Below, in pieces: positions 1 to 8,367 of a stretch of 64,000 bases of DNA. The position numbers and the translations under genes were made by a program. The stretch comes from Bradyrhizobium genosp. L (GTDB lineage Bacteria > Pseudomonadota > Alphaproteobacteria > Rhizobiales > Xanthobacteraceae). Position 1 is the stretch's first letter, and each line of letters opens with the position of its first letter. The stretch spans positions 868,001 through 932,000 of the forward strand of contig NZ_CP061378.1 of assembly GCF_015624485.1 (NCBI RefSeq), written 5' to 3'. The notes under the pieces were generated by a model. The model was not told the origin of the DNA and searched no databases. It saw only the letters and a program-made list of their open reading frames with translations.

Positions 1-513
1 GGTGACGCTCATTTCACGCATGATAATAGTTGTCTGACGCGACAGTTTCTCGGTCAGTTCGGAAATGCTTTCGTACTGCTCCAAGAGTCCCTTGTGCTTG
101 AGGCTTTCTCTAAACTGCTTCAGCTCCTCGAACTGCGACGTGTCTAAGTTGTCAGGGTCGACCCGTTGTTTAGAGAAATAGAGCATGACCGGCTTTTTTT
201 GCTTCATGCACCAGTTGATTTCCTCGACGGTTCCGCTCTTCGCTTTTCCCGTCGGAGAACCAAGGCGCGTCCAAAAAGCTCCAATCAACATGTCGCACTT
301 GCGGACCAACTGCTCATTGATCACTTCTTGCGGTCTATCGGACATAGAGGGAGCGCTATGGGACTCCCACATCATTGGCAGGAGCACCTTACCGGTATCC
401 TTCGAGTGCAGGGCGTTCCAAGCGTACAAGCATTCAGCAATAGCCACGCGCTCTTGAGGCACATCAGACGGCGATGCGATCAGGACGTTAAAGACAGTAG
501 CTGGGAATGGCAT
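1..513 (-). CDS. DUF4062-like domain protein, 3' end outside window
   Basis: An open frame reads without a stop from an ATG at 513 to base 1, giving at least 171 residues; the C-terminus lies beyond the window. The N-terminus has a beta strand followed by SPSDVPQER (residues 14-22), then a conserved stretch ending DRPQEVINEQLVRKCDMLIG. This is the layout of DUF4062, a small alpha/beta sensor-like domain that commonly sits at the N-terminus of larger NTPase or effector proteins in defence loci. The later part (about 130-171) is charged and helical. The gene lies on the same strand as, and 81 bp downstream of, the two genes at 595-1804, so the three may form one operon. Family membership is from motif recognition; the effector part cannot be seen. 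Confidence 0.7.
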   Translation of the reverse strand, partial: MPFPATVFNVLIASPSDVPQERVAIAECLYAWNALHSKDTGKVLLPMMWESHSAPSMSDRPQEVINEQLVRKCDMLIGAFWTRLGSPTGKAKSGTVEEINWCMKQKKPVMLYFSKQRVDPDNLDTSQFEELKQFRESLKHKGLLEQYESISELTEKLSRQTTIIMREMSVT

Positions 514-594
514 TGGTCCCTCAAGCTGTTCGTTTCAGTGCATTTTAGATGGCCATCGGCGCAACGGAGTCAGCAGTCGCACGACCGTTAGCCG

Positions 595-1356
595 CTATCC
601 AAAGAGATCGTTCTGCTTGATCTCGTCCAACCGCAGGACGCCGAGCAGTTGCCACGTCTGAGGACGCTTCGCCATGTTACCCAAGGCGAATACCATTCCC
701 TTTGCGGGGTAGTGCTCGTTGTAAACCTCTGCCATCCGCGTCAGTGCTTCAGTTTCCCCATGCATCTTCTTCCAGCGCCAAAACATGGCGTGGGTCTCCC
801 AATCACCATTCTGGTAGTTGTGCGTACCATCGTCATCCTCAAACTGAAATCGGAAATCGAATGGAGAGGGATCCAGCTCGGCCAGCTCCTTGTCGAAGAT
901 GGATGTCTGCTGCGCCGCCAGCCTGAAGGCATCCCTCTCCTCGGCGATGTCCGCAACTGATTTCAGCTTCGCGATGAATTTGGCCTTGCGGGGGCGGACG
1001 AGCGTGAGCGACAGCCCCTTCCGCGCGGCATCTGCTGCTGATCGAGTTATGAGCGGTGAGAGGAGGCGGCTTCGCTCGTCCTCAGGAAGAGACCGGTCAA
1101 CGGAGATGCTGTCTTCGTATACGTGGCAACTCTCGACGCGTCGGTCGCGGGTAGGACGCCTATAGGCGAAGTTGACCCAGTCCCATCGCTTGAATGTGCT
1201 ACCCTGGAGGTGACGGAAGCGAATAGGAAAGAGCCGCTTCCACTGCCCGTCAGTGGTTACACCGGCGCAGCAAACCGTCTCACCGTAGCTCTTGCTGGGC
1301 TGCGGTAGTGCTTTGACCAGTACGACCACGCGGGAGTTTTGCTGCGTTGCGGACAT
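595..1356 (-). CDS. Conserved hypothetical protein, possible OB-fold
   Basis: A 253-residue protein from the ATG at 1356; a TTG at 1377 is the next upstream option. It opens with a hydrophobic strand (RVVVLVKALP), then GETVCCAGVTTDG and KRLFPIRFR. This strand-rich N-terminus resembles the dual OB-fold-like proteins often encoded beside DUF488 proteins. Aromatic residues are frequent in the C-terminal half (FDFRFQFEDDDG, HAMFWRWKKMHG). There is no signal peptide or membrane segment. It overlaps the end of the upstream DUF488 gene by 77 bp, which suggests obligate co-expression. I do not recognise a catalytic motif; the OB-fold suggestion is tentative. Confidence 0.65.
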   Translation of the reverse strand: MSATQQNSRVVVLVKALPQPSKSYGETVCCAGVTTDGQWKRLFPIRFRHLQGSTFKRWDWVNFAYRRPTRDRRVESCHVYEDSISVDRSLPEDERSRLLSPLITRSAADAARKGLSLTLVRPRKAKFIAKLKSVADIAEERDAFRLAAQQTSIFDKELAELDPSPFDFRFQFEDDDGTHNYQNGDWETHAMFWRWKKMHGETEALTRMAEVYNEHYPAKGMVFALGNMAKRPQTWQLLGVLRLDEIKQNDLFG

Positions 1357-1804
1357 AACGGCTAGGTTCGTCACCAAAGAGGTGAAAGGTGCTGATTCCC
1401 TTAGGTAGCTGACTTGCTACTATCAGTCGATGGCATTCGGACGGTTCGCGTTCAAAGCACATCAGGCAAGTAGACTTCTCCCTGACCAAGGCTGCCAACT
1501 CCTCGAGTGCCTGCTGCGGCTCCGCCTGTGCGAGACGCTTGCGGTAGATGCGGCGAAAATCCGCGTATCGCCCTGCACGGGCAGCGTCTCGGCCATCCTT
1601 GGGGTCGCCAAGTGCACCAAGATGGATGTACTGCATGCCCTCGGCTTCGATCCGTTCCCGCAACCGGCTCTTTGAGAAGCCCTTCTTGCGGGACAAGGGC
1701 AGCGCCCTAACGTCGGCCAAGAGGGTTACGCCGACTGCCTTAAGGGTCGCAACGAACCTGTCGATGTCCGTGCCTTCGTAGCCAATCGTGTAGACCGTCG
1801 TCAT
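1280..1804 (-). CDS. DUF488 family protein
   Basis: A 174-residue protein from the ATG at 1804, preceded by GGAGATG at a good distance; the frame is open 78 bp further upstream. MTTVYTIGYEG at the N-terminus, VTLLADVRALPLSRKKGFSK in the middle and CLMCFEREPSECHR near residue 125 are DUF488 hallmarks, including the conserved Cys-Phe-Glu and Cys-His. The biochemical function of DUF488 is not established; members recur in mobile and defence loci. It is the first gene of a minus-strand group (DUF488, the 595-1356 protein, the DUF4062 gene) and is divergent from the GIY-YIG gene at 2030. Confidence 0.85.
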   Translation of the reverse strand: MTTVYTIGYEGTDIDRFVATLKAVGVTLLADVRALPLSRKKGFSKSRLRERIEAEGMQYIHLGALGDPKDGRDAARAGRYADFRRIYRKRLAQAEPQQALEELAALVREKSTCLMCFEREPSECHRLIVASQLPKGISTFHLFGDEPSRYVRNAAKLPRGRTGQSTTAAQQELR

Positions 1805-1882
1805 GGGGAAATCATCTCCATCGTCCGATGTTGCTTTGCACTCGTTAAGCTCTGGTTGCAAGTCGGACCGTTCCGGAAACAA

Positions 1883-2029
1883 TTCTAGAGCCGCAATTTC
1901 AATCCAACGCCTCTCGGGGAGGCGAGGATCAGACTGACGCCGTCAGGAATCGATGGGAAATGTACTATTGCCGGGCTCAACCGATCGTGGCAGCGTGCCA
2001 CTTTCTCGCCTACAACGACCGGGGCTTTC
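1883..2029. promoter_or_regulatory. Divergent intergenic region of the defence cluster
   Basis: This gap separates the minus-strand DUF488 group from the plus-strand GIY-YIG gene and must hold both promoters. It contains an inverted repeat CGCCTC/GAGGCG at 1908-1924 and a small palindrome CTGACGCCGTCAG at about 1934-1946. Either could be an operator. No convincing -35/-10 pair was picked. Confidence 0.35.
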
Positions 2030-3001
2030 ATGGCGCAAAGGGGCCGCTCCATAAGGATGTTTCTGACTGATGGTACACCTGCGGGGTTGATTATTGCTGA
2101 AATAGTGAATTGGACTGGGAAGGCTCTGGTCGTACCGAGACCAGCGTTGGCTGGTTTTTTGAAACGTGAAGAGGCGCAAAGCGCTGGTGTCTATATCCTA
2201 ACGGGAGCAGACCCAGACGATCCATTTCGCCAACAGCTTTACATTGGTCAGAGCGAAACTGTAGGGCGACGTCTAGTTGAACACGATAGCGATCCAAAGA
2301 AGGATTTCTTTGATCGGGCCATTGTGTTCGTTAGCAAGGATGAAAATCTGACTAACGCACACGCAAGATTCTTGGAACGGCATCTTACGAACAGAATAAA
2401 AGTTGCCGGGCGTTCGACTCCAACTAATGGAAACACTCCCGGCGGCGCGGCACTACCTGAGGCAGATGTTGCCGATATGGAATACTTTCTCGATCAGATC
2501 GAAATTGTGTTGCCTGTCCTGGGATTAGACGTTCTTCGACCGATAGCCACAGCCAAAGGCCAAGCTGCTGGTGCAGCCGTTCAGAATTCATCTGCCCTAA
2601 CGGCGCTCACCTTTGAATTGAAAGTGGGCCCCGCCTCCGCCAAGGCTGTCGAGTTGGAAGGCGACTTCATCGTGAAAAGTGGCTCGGTCGCACGCGATAT
2701 CGAGACGGCCACGCTTGGTGCGGGCTACAAAGCGTTGCGAGCAAGCCTAAGAGCGGAGGGCGCCTTGGTCTCGGGAGACAACCAGACGCTTACATTCAAA
2801 CGTGACGTTGCATTTACAAGCCCGTCCGCGGCCGCATCAGTCGTCTACGGAGCATCGATGAGTGGTCCAGCAAACTGGAAGGTCTCGGGCACGGACACGA
2901 CTTATGGGGAGCTGCGGCAGGCGTCGTTAAAAGAAGCTGAGGCGCAGGGCGAGCAGTTAGCAATTTCAGCTCTCGACCAACCTACACAGCGGGATGGTTG
3001 A
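2030..3001 (+). CDS. GIY-YIG nuclease family protein with DUF4357-like C-terminus
   Basis: A 323-residue protein. The N-terminus (GRSIRMFLTDGTPAGLIIAE) is the usual lead-in of this GIY-YIG subfamily, which favours the ATG at 2030 over the internal one at 2057. The nuclease core is visible as GVYIL at residues 53-57, LYIGQS at 70-75 and GRRLVEH at 79-85, followed by a helix with the likely catalytic Glu (RFLERHL, about 116). The C-terminal third ends in a DUF4357-like block: a strand FTSPSAAASVVYG followed by a conserved Trp (GPANWKVSG). Family members are putative endonucleases common in restriction and defence islands. It lies upstream of the Type III R-M genes on the same strand. Confidence 0.85.
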   Translation: MAQRGRSIRMFLTDGTPAGLIIAEIVNWTGKALVVPRPALAGFLKREEAQSAGVYILTGADPDDPFRQQLYIGQSETVGRRLVEHDSDPKKDFFDRAIVFVSKDENLTNAHARFLERHLTNRIKVAGRSTPTNGNTPGGAALPEADVADMEYFLDQIEIVLPVLGLDVLRPIATAKGQAAGAAVQNSSALTALTFELKVGPASAKAVELEGDFIVKSGSVARDIETATLGAGYKALRASLRAEGALVSGDNQTLTFKRDVAFTSPSAAASVVYGASMSGPANWKVSGTDTTYGELRQASLKEAEAQGEQLAISALDQPTQRDG

Positions 3002-3028
3002 AGAGATTCTTGTTCTTCGCAAGGATGT

Positions 3029-3322
3029 ATGGTGTTGAGTCGCAAACAAGTGCAGCGACTGCTCGAGGCAGAGGGCTACAGGCTGGTCGAGGACGCTTGG
3101 GTCGAGCATGGTCGTCTCACGTTCGTTCATGATGACGACGCTGATCGCTCGCACATCAGCCGACTTGCGAGGGTTCTTCAGGCTGAAGGGTGGGAGAAGT
3201 CTAAAACTCAATTGCGGACCTTCGGGAACCCGACGAGCGGCGAAATCGTGGAAGTCGAACCTGGCGGCGCAGGCACGAGCGGCCATTTCATCCACTATGT
3301 GTCAGCCTTCGCGACTTCGTGA
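3029..3322 (+). CDS. Small hypothetical protein
   Basis: A 97-residue acidic protein starting 28 bp after the GIY-YIG gene. It begins with a helix (SRKQVQRLLEAEGY) and has a second helix around HISRLARVLQAEGW, with a Gly-rich C-terminus. No family was recognised. Spacing and strand suggest it is co-transcribed with the nuclease and possibly with the R-M genes 200 bp downstream. Confidence 0.5.
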   Translation: MVLSRKQVQRLLEAEGYRLVEDAWVEHGRLTFVHDDDADRSHISRLARVLQAEGWEKSKTQLRTFGNPTSGEIVEVEPGGAGTSGHFIHYVSAFATS

Positions 3323-3525
3323 TCCCGTCAGAGCTACGAGTTGTGCATTCGCGACCTGGACCAGCGCTCCCGCAGCAAATGGACACGTCGTGGCCCGTCG
3401 AGATGCTTTTGATAGAGCGGGCTAAACGATCTTCCGATTGATGTGTGAAGTCTACAGCTGCTATCGCTGAACGAGAGCCGGTTGCGTGTGCTATGGCGCT
3501 GGAAGGAACGAGGGTGGGGGCCAGA

Positions 3526-5319
3526 ATGACTGAGCTTAATTTCAAAGGTAAGGAGTTCGTCTACAACCACCATTTGGCGGTGCCGTTTCGTCCCTTGGTA
3601 CCAAACCCCAAGAAGGGAATCGGGCCAGCCGCGCTGAACGGCAATTTGATCATCCACGGCGACAACCTGCACGCCCTTAAGGCGCTATTACCGATGTACG
3701 CCGCGAAGGTGGACTGTATCTTCATCGACCCACCCTACAACACTGGAAATGAGGGCTGGGGCTATAACGACAACGTCAACGCTCCGATGATCAAAGAATG
3801 GCTCAACGCCAATCCTGTCGGAGTCGAGGACGGCCTGCGCCACGACAAATGGTGCGCGATGATGTGGCCGCGATTGCGGCTCCTCTATGAGCTGCTGTCG
3901 GACTACGGAAGTTTATGGATGACGCTAGATGATAACGAAGTTCATCGGGCAAGAAGCATGCTGGACGAGATATTTGGATCGGAATGCTGCGTTGGCCAAA
4001 TTGCCTGGCAAAAGCGGACCTCACGCGAAAACAGAGCAACGCTGTCTCCAAGCATCGACCATTTGCTAGTCTACTCAAAGCCGCTGCCTGATACGTGGAA
4101 GCGACGTCGAAACCTTTTGCTTCCAACAGAGGACGGCTATTCCAATCCAGACAATGATCCACGCGGCGTATGGGCGTCGATCCCCTTTTCTGCGCAGGGA
4201 TTCCGAGAGAACCAAGTGTACACCATAATCTCACCAACCGGGATTAAGCATCAGCCTCCGAAAGGAAGATGTTGGGGTGCAACAGAGTCCGAATTCGAAA
4301 GGTTGAAAGCTGAGGGACTTGTCTACTGGCCGAAGGGAGGCGACGGAAAGCCGAGAATCAAGCAGTTCCCTGAAAATGCGAAGGGCCTGGTTCCTCTCAC
4401 ATTGTGGCCAAGCAGTGAGGTCGGTGACACTGAGGAGTCGAAAAAGGAGTTGATGGCTATCTTCTCTGATCACGACACCATTGACTTTCACGCACCCAAG
4501 CCACCGGCGTTGATCCAACGAGTTCTTCAGATTGCGACCAAGCCTGACAGCATTGTACTAGACTCGTTCGCGGGGACCGCTTCGACTGCGCATGCGGTCC
4601 TCAAGCAAAACCGTGCAGACGAGGGCAATCGACGTTTCATTCTCGTCGAAATGGAGGACTATGCCGACAAGCTGACGGCCGAACGAGTGCGCCGCGTTAT
4701 CAATGGTTACAAGTTCAGTGGAACACAGAAGACCGAACTGCTGCGCGAGAGCCTAAACTGGCGGACGATTGAACGCGCCGACGATCTTGTTCAACGGGTC
4801 AAGGGTATCGAGAATCTGGAAGGCCCGGACTTCGACCGCGTCACGAAGCAGGTTAAGGATGGAGAACTGATAGTCACAGGTGAGAAGGACGTCACGAAGC
4901 GCGCCGAAGGCCTCGGTGGCGAATTTACCTATTGTACGCTCGGCGACTCTGTCGAACTCGACAGGGTCCTGAGCGGGGAATCGTTGCCAGCCTATGCGGC
5001 CATCGGCGCGGCGCTCTTCCACATGGCGACCAATGAGGCAATCGATCTGAAAACAATCCGCCAGAAGGATTTCTATCTCGGCGAGACCGAAAGCCAACAC
5101 GTCTGGCTGATTTACAAGCCTGATCTCGATTGGCTCAAGACTCCAGAAGCAGCGTTGACACTGGCCCGCGCCAAGACGTTCGTGGACGCCAGGCCCGGCA
5201 AGCGGCACTTGGTCTTTGCGCCGGCCCGGTTCGTCAGCCAAAAAATGTTGACCGAGCAAAACATCCCATTGGAGTTCGTGCCGCTGCCGTTCGCTCTTTA
5301 CCGCATTGAGCGGAGCTGA
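3526..5319 (+). CDS. mod: Type III restriction-modification DNA methyltransferase (Mod)
   Basis: A 597-residue beta-class adenine-N6 methyltransferase. The ATG at 3526 is chosen because it follows a GA-rich ribosome site and gives the conserved family start MTELNFKGKEFVYNHHLAVP; the frame is open 81 bp further upstream. Motif IV DPPYNTG lies near residue 68. HGDNLHALKAL precedes it, and the SAM-binding motif DSFAGTAST lies near 346, the order of the beta class. The region between (about 150-330) is the likely target-recognition part. It would methylate one strand of a short asymmetric site and form a complex with the Res subunit encoded 5 bp downstream. Confidence 0.92.
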   Translation: MTELNFKGKEFVYNHHLAVPFRPLVPNPKKGIGPAALNGNLIIHGDNLHALKALLPMYAAKVDCIFIDPPYNTGNEGWGYNDNVNAPMIKEWLNANPVGVEDGLRHDKWCAMMWPRLRLLYELLSDYGSLWMTLDDNEVHRARSMLDEIFGSECCVGQIAWQKRTSRENRATLSPSIDHLLVYSKPLPDTWKRRRNLLLPTEDGYSNPDNDPRGVWASIPFSAQGFRENQVYTIISPTGIKHQPPKGRCWGATESEFERLKAEGLVYWPKGGDGKPRIKQFPENAKGLVPLTLWPSSEVGDTEESKKELMAIFSDHDTIDFHAPKPPALIQRVLQIATKPDSIVLDSFAGTASTAHAVLKQNRADEGNRRFILVEMEDYADKLTAERVRRVINGYKFSGTQKTELLRESLNWRTIERADDLVQRVKGIENLEGPDFDRVTKQVKDGELIVTGEKDVTKRAEGLGGEFTYCTLGDSVELDRVLSGESLPAYAAIGAALFHMATNEAIDLKTIRQKDFYLGETESQHVWLIYKPDLDWLKTPEAALTLARAKTFVDARPGKRHLVFAPARFVSQKMLTEQNIPLEFVPLPFALYRIERS

Positions 5320-5324
5320 CGACA

Positions 5325-7925
5325 ATGTTCCGCGAACTTGACTATCAGGGGCGGGTGATCTCGACGCTCGACGCTTATCTGGACGAATTGAAGGCGAAGA
5401 AAAGAGGGGCTGACGAGGTGGAGGAATTTGCCGCCACCAAGCCCCACTTGAAGTTGCCGATCCCGGACTTCGCAAAGGAGGCTTGGGACGCAATGAAGTC
5501 GGATGGCAAGCTGCCAAGTTCTCGCACCGCTATCCCCTTCTCTCCCCGCATTGACGGGCGCGATAGGCCCGTACCGAACATCGTGCTCAAGGTGCCGACC
5601 GGCGGCGGCAAGACTTGGCTTGCGGTTTCGGCCGTCTCGCGGGTCATGGGCAAGTATCTCGATAGCAATACCGGCTTCGTACTCTGGATCGTGCCCAACG
5701 AGGCGATCTACACCCAGACGCTGAAGCACCTGAAGGACCGCCAGCACCCCTACCGGCAAGCGCTCGACCGCACGGCCGCCGGTCGTGTCCGGATCATGGA
5801 AAAGTCCGATCGGCTCGACGCGCGCGATGTGGAAACTAATCTCTGCGTCATGCTGCTGATGCTGCAATCCGCCAACCGCGAGACGCAAGACTCCCTGAAG
5901 ATGTTTCGGGACCGCGGCGACGTCCACGGCTTTTTCCCACCAGAAGGTGAGCAACAGGCCCATCAAGCTGCTCTTGCTCGGACGCCCAACCTTGACGCCT
6001 ATGAGGGCATGTTCCCGATGGTGAAGGATTCGCTTGGAAATGCCTTGCGGATCATTCGGCCCATGGTGGTGCTCGATGAGGGGCACCGCGCCATTTCCGA
6101 TCTCGCGTTTCGGACGCTCTATGGTTTCAATCCCTGCTTCGTGCTGGAATTGACGGCCACTCCTTTGGACGTACAGCCACGCGGCGGCAAGAATCCGCGC
6201 GACGCCCGTTACGCCAACGTTCTCGTCGAGATCACGGGTCGAGACCTCGATCGGGAGGGCATGATCAAGATGCCGCTGAACCTCGATCCACGGCAGGGCA
6301 CCGACTGGAAGGCAACACTGAACGCCGCACTGGATCGGCTGAAGAGCCTCGACCGTGAAGCGCGGAAGCTGAAGGCGAACACCGGACGGTATATCCGCCC
6401 GATCATGCTGATACAGGTCGAGCGCACCGGGACCGATCAGCGCTCCAGCAAGCACATACATGCCGAGGACGTGCAGGACTGGCTTCTCACCGCTGGCTTC
6501 GACGCCGCTGAAATTGCTATCAAGACCGCGGAGCAGAACGACCTGAACCAACCCGAAAACCAGGACCTGCTGTCCCCGACCAATCGTATCAGGGCAATCA
6601 TCACCAAGCAGGCGCTCCAGGAAGGATGGGACTGTCCGTTCGCCTATGTCTTGTGTGCGCTCGCCGCCAGTTCCAATCTCAATGCGATGACGCAGTTGAT
6701 CGGCCGCATCCTTCGTCAGCCCGGCGCACTCAAGACGGGTATTGTCGCGCTCGACGAATGCCACGTCATTACACACCACGCTAAGACCGCCGATGTCGTT
6801 GACGCAATCAAGGATGGGCTGGAACAGGACGGCCTTGGCGACCTCGTGCTGCAGGTATCACAGGAAGACTCGAAGAAGTCAGCCAAGGGATCGCGGAAGA
6901 TCAAACGACGCCCTGCTTTTTCATCACACCAGATTTTCCTGCCTAAAGTCCTGTTGGTCGATGGCGATGGCGCTCGCGACCTCGACTACGAAACCGACGT
7001 GCTGTCCTGCATTGATTGGCGTGGATATGATCCGAAGGATATTGCTGCGCGTATTCCGGAGAACGCTCAAGCGGCTGAAAGTCAGCTCCAACGAATTCGC
7101 CTCGCGGACGACGGCGACGAATTGTTCGTCGGTGAAACTGTTGCCGCCAACTCGGAGGTGCTGGTGTTCGATCCAGCTCATGCCGTCCGGATGATCTCCG
7201 ACATATTGCCAAATCCTTTCGTTGGTCGCGAGATCGTCGGTCGCCTTCTGTCCACGTTGCGCAGCCGAGGCTTTGACGAGGCCAAACTAGGGGCGGTCGC
7301 GAGTCTTATTGTCGAGGAACTGCGGAAAGGCTTGGATCAGGAGCAAACAGCGAGGGCGGAAGCCCAATTCAAGGCCGGTGTCACGGCGGGACGTATCCAG
7401 TTTCGGCTCCGTCTCGACGGCCAGAATTGGCAGATGCCATTCGAAACTGAGACGAACCAACCGGATGGAGCGCGCCAGCTTGTCGGCAAAGACGGCGGAC
7501 CCCTGCAACGAAGTCTATTCGCTCCGATGTATGAGGACGACTTCAACGCTGATGAACGCGACGTCGCGGTCTACCTGGATGGTGACGTCGCTCTCAGTTG
7601 GTGGCATCGGAATGTCGCTCGCTCGCAATATGCGGTGCAGGGCTGGCGCAAGGCAAAGATCTATCCAGATTTCATCTTCGCGGTTAGCCGCAAGGATGGA
7701 GCATCCAGAATCACCGTCCTGGAGACCAAGGGCGATCAGCTCGACAATCTTGACACTGCTTATAAGCGCGAGGTGTTGACCTTCATGTCCAAGAACTTCA
7801 AATGGGACAGCGCCGTCGCCGCCGGTACGCTTGAGCTGGTAAAGAAGACTGGAGAGACTGTCGATATGACGCTGATCCTGATGAGCGAATGGAAGGCCAA
7901 GCTGCCGACTTATTTGAAGCCGTAG
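5325..7925 (+). CDS. res: Type III restriction endonuclease subunit (Res), DEAD-type helicase
   Basis: An 866-residue protein beginning 5 bp after mod. Helicase motifs are in order: Walker A VPTGGGKT (about 90-97), Walker B VVLDEGH (about 250; DEGH rather than DEAH), motif III LTATP (about 275) and motif VI QLIGRILRQ (about 457). The C-terminus carries a PD-(D/E)xK nuclease signature: YPDFIFAV (about 782) followed by VLETKGDQ (about 800). All elements for ATP-driven translocation and cleavage are present and the frame is intact, so with Mod this looks like a functional Type III system. A strong hairpin terminator lies about 110 bp downstream. Confidence 0.92.
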   Translation: MFRELDYQGRVISTLDAYLDELKAKKRGADEVEEFAATKPHLKLPIPDFAKEAWDAMKSDGKLPSSRTAIPFSPRIDGRDRPVPNIVLKVPTGGGKTWLAVSAVSRVMGKYLDSNTGFVLWIVPNEAIYTQTLKHLKDRQHPYRQALDRTAAGRVRIMEKSDRLDARDVETNLCVMLLMLQSANRETQDSLKMFRDRGDVHGFFPPEGEQQAHQAALARTPNLDAYEGMFPMVKDSLGNALRIIRPMVVLDEGHRAISDLAFRTLYGFNPCFVLELTATPLDVQPRGGKNPRDARYANVLVEITGRDLDREGMIKMPLNLDPRQGTDWKATLNAALDRLKSLDREARKLKANTGRYIRPIMLIQVERTGTDQRSSKHIHAEDVQDWLLTAGFDAAEIAIKTAEQNDLNQPENQDLLSPTNRIRAIITKQALQEGWDCPFAYVLCALAASSNLNAMTQLIGRILRQPGALKTGIVALDECHVITHHAKTADVVDAIKDGLEQDGLGDLVLQVSQEDSKKSAKGSRKIKRRPAFSSHQIFLPKVLLVDGDGARDLDYETDVLSCIDWRGYDPKDIAARIPENAQAAESQLQRIRLADDGDELFVGETVAANSEVLVFDPAHAVRMISDILPNPFVGREIVGRLLSTLRSRGFDEAKLGAVASLIVEELRKGLDQEQTARAEAQFKAGVTAGRIQFRLRLDGQNWQMPFETETNQPDGARQLVGKDGGPLQRSLFAPMYEDDFNADERDVAVYLDGDVALSWWHRNVARSQYAVQGWRKAKIYPDFIFAVSRKDGASRITVLETKGDQLDNLDTAYKREVLTFMSKNFKWDSAVAAGTLELVKKTGETVDMTLILMSEWKAKLPTYLKP

Positions 7926-8032
7926 GGCGCCGCATCGCGCCGCAACAGCCATTTGAATGATCCCCGGTTCAAAAATTTGACGCTCGCCAATATCGATGAT
8001 AAGCATTTGATCATCATCGCTACTATTTGATC

Positions 8033-8063
8033 AGAAAAGCCCTGCCGTAGGTGGGGCTTTTCT
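8033..8063 (+). terminator. Hairpin terminator after the R-M operon
   Basis: AGAAAAGCCC (8033-8042) pairs with GGGCTTTTCT (8054-8063), a perfect 10-bp stem. The right arm supplies the T-rich tract. It separates the R-M operon from the phage-like module. Confidence 0.65.
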
Positions 8064-8121
8064 CGTCGACCTATTCGCGCCTCGGCAATCCCGCCGGGGC
8101 GTTTTCGTTTTTGGAGGAACC

Positions 8122-8298
8122 ATGAACCGTCTTTTCTACGACCCCAACACCGCACGGCCTTACGTCGGCTTCAGGCTATCAGCGCACCAACTGGCTGCGC
8201 TGGATGAAGCACGCCTGAACCTACGTCAGGGCAGGTCAGAGTTCGTGCGGCAGGCCATCGATGAGCGTCTGCAACGGCTCCAGGCCGCTGCGAAGTAA
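8122..8298 (+). CDS. Small ribbon-helix-helix-like protein
   Basis: A 58-residue protein with an excellent ribosome site (TTTGGAGGAAC) directly before the ATG. The sequence has a short beta strand (YVGFRLSAHQ) followed by two helices (LAALDEARLNL and RSEFVRQAIDERL). This is the RHH (CopG/Arc-like) pattern with the conserved turn between helices. A DNA-binding regulator of the phage-like module is the natural guess. It starts right after a terminator and precedes the replication-type gene. Confidence 0.65.
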   Translation: MNRLFYDPNTARPYVGFRLSAHQLAALDEARLNLRQGRSEFVRQAIDERLQRLQAAAK

Positions 8299-8367
8299 CC
8301 ACCAACAAGAAAGCCCCAGCGTTGGCGCGCCGGGGCTGTGAGAAGTTCAAAATCTAGCAGAGTTCTT

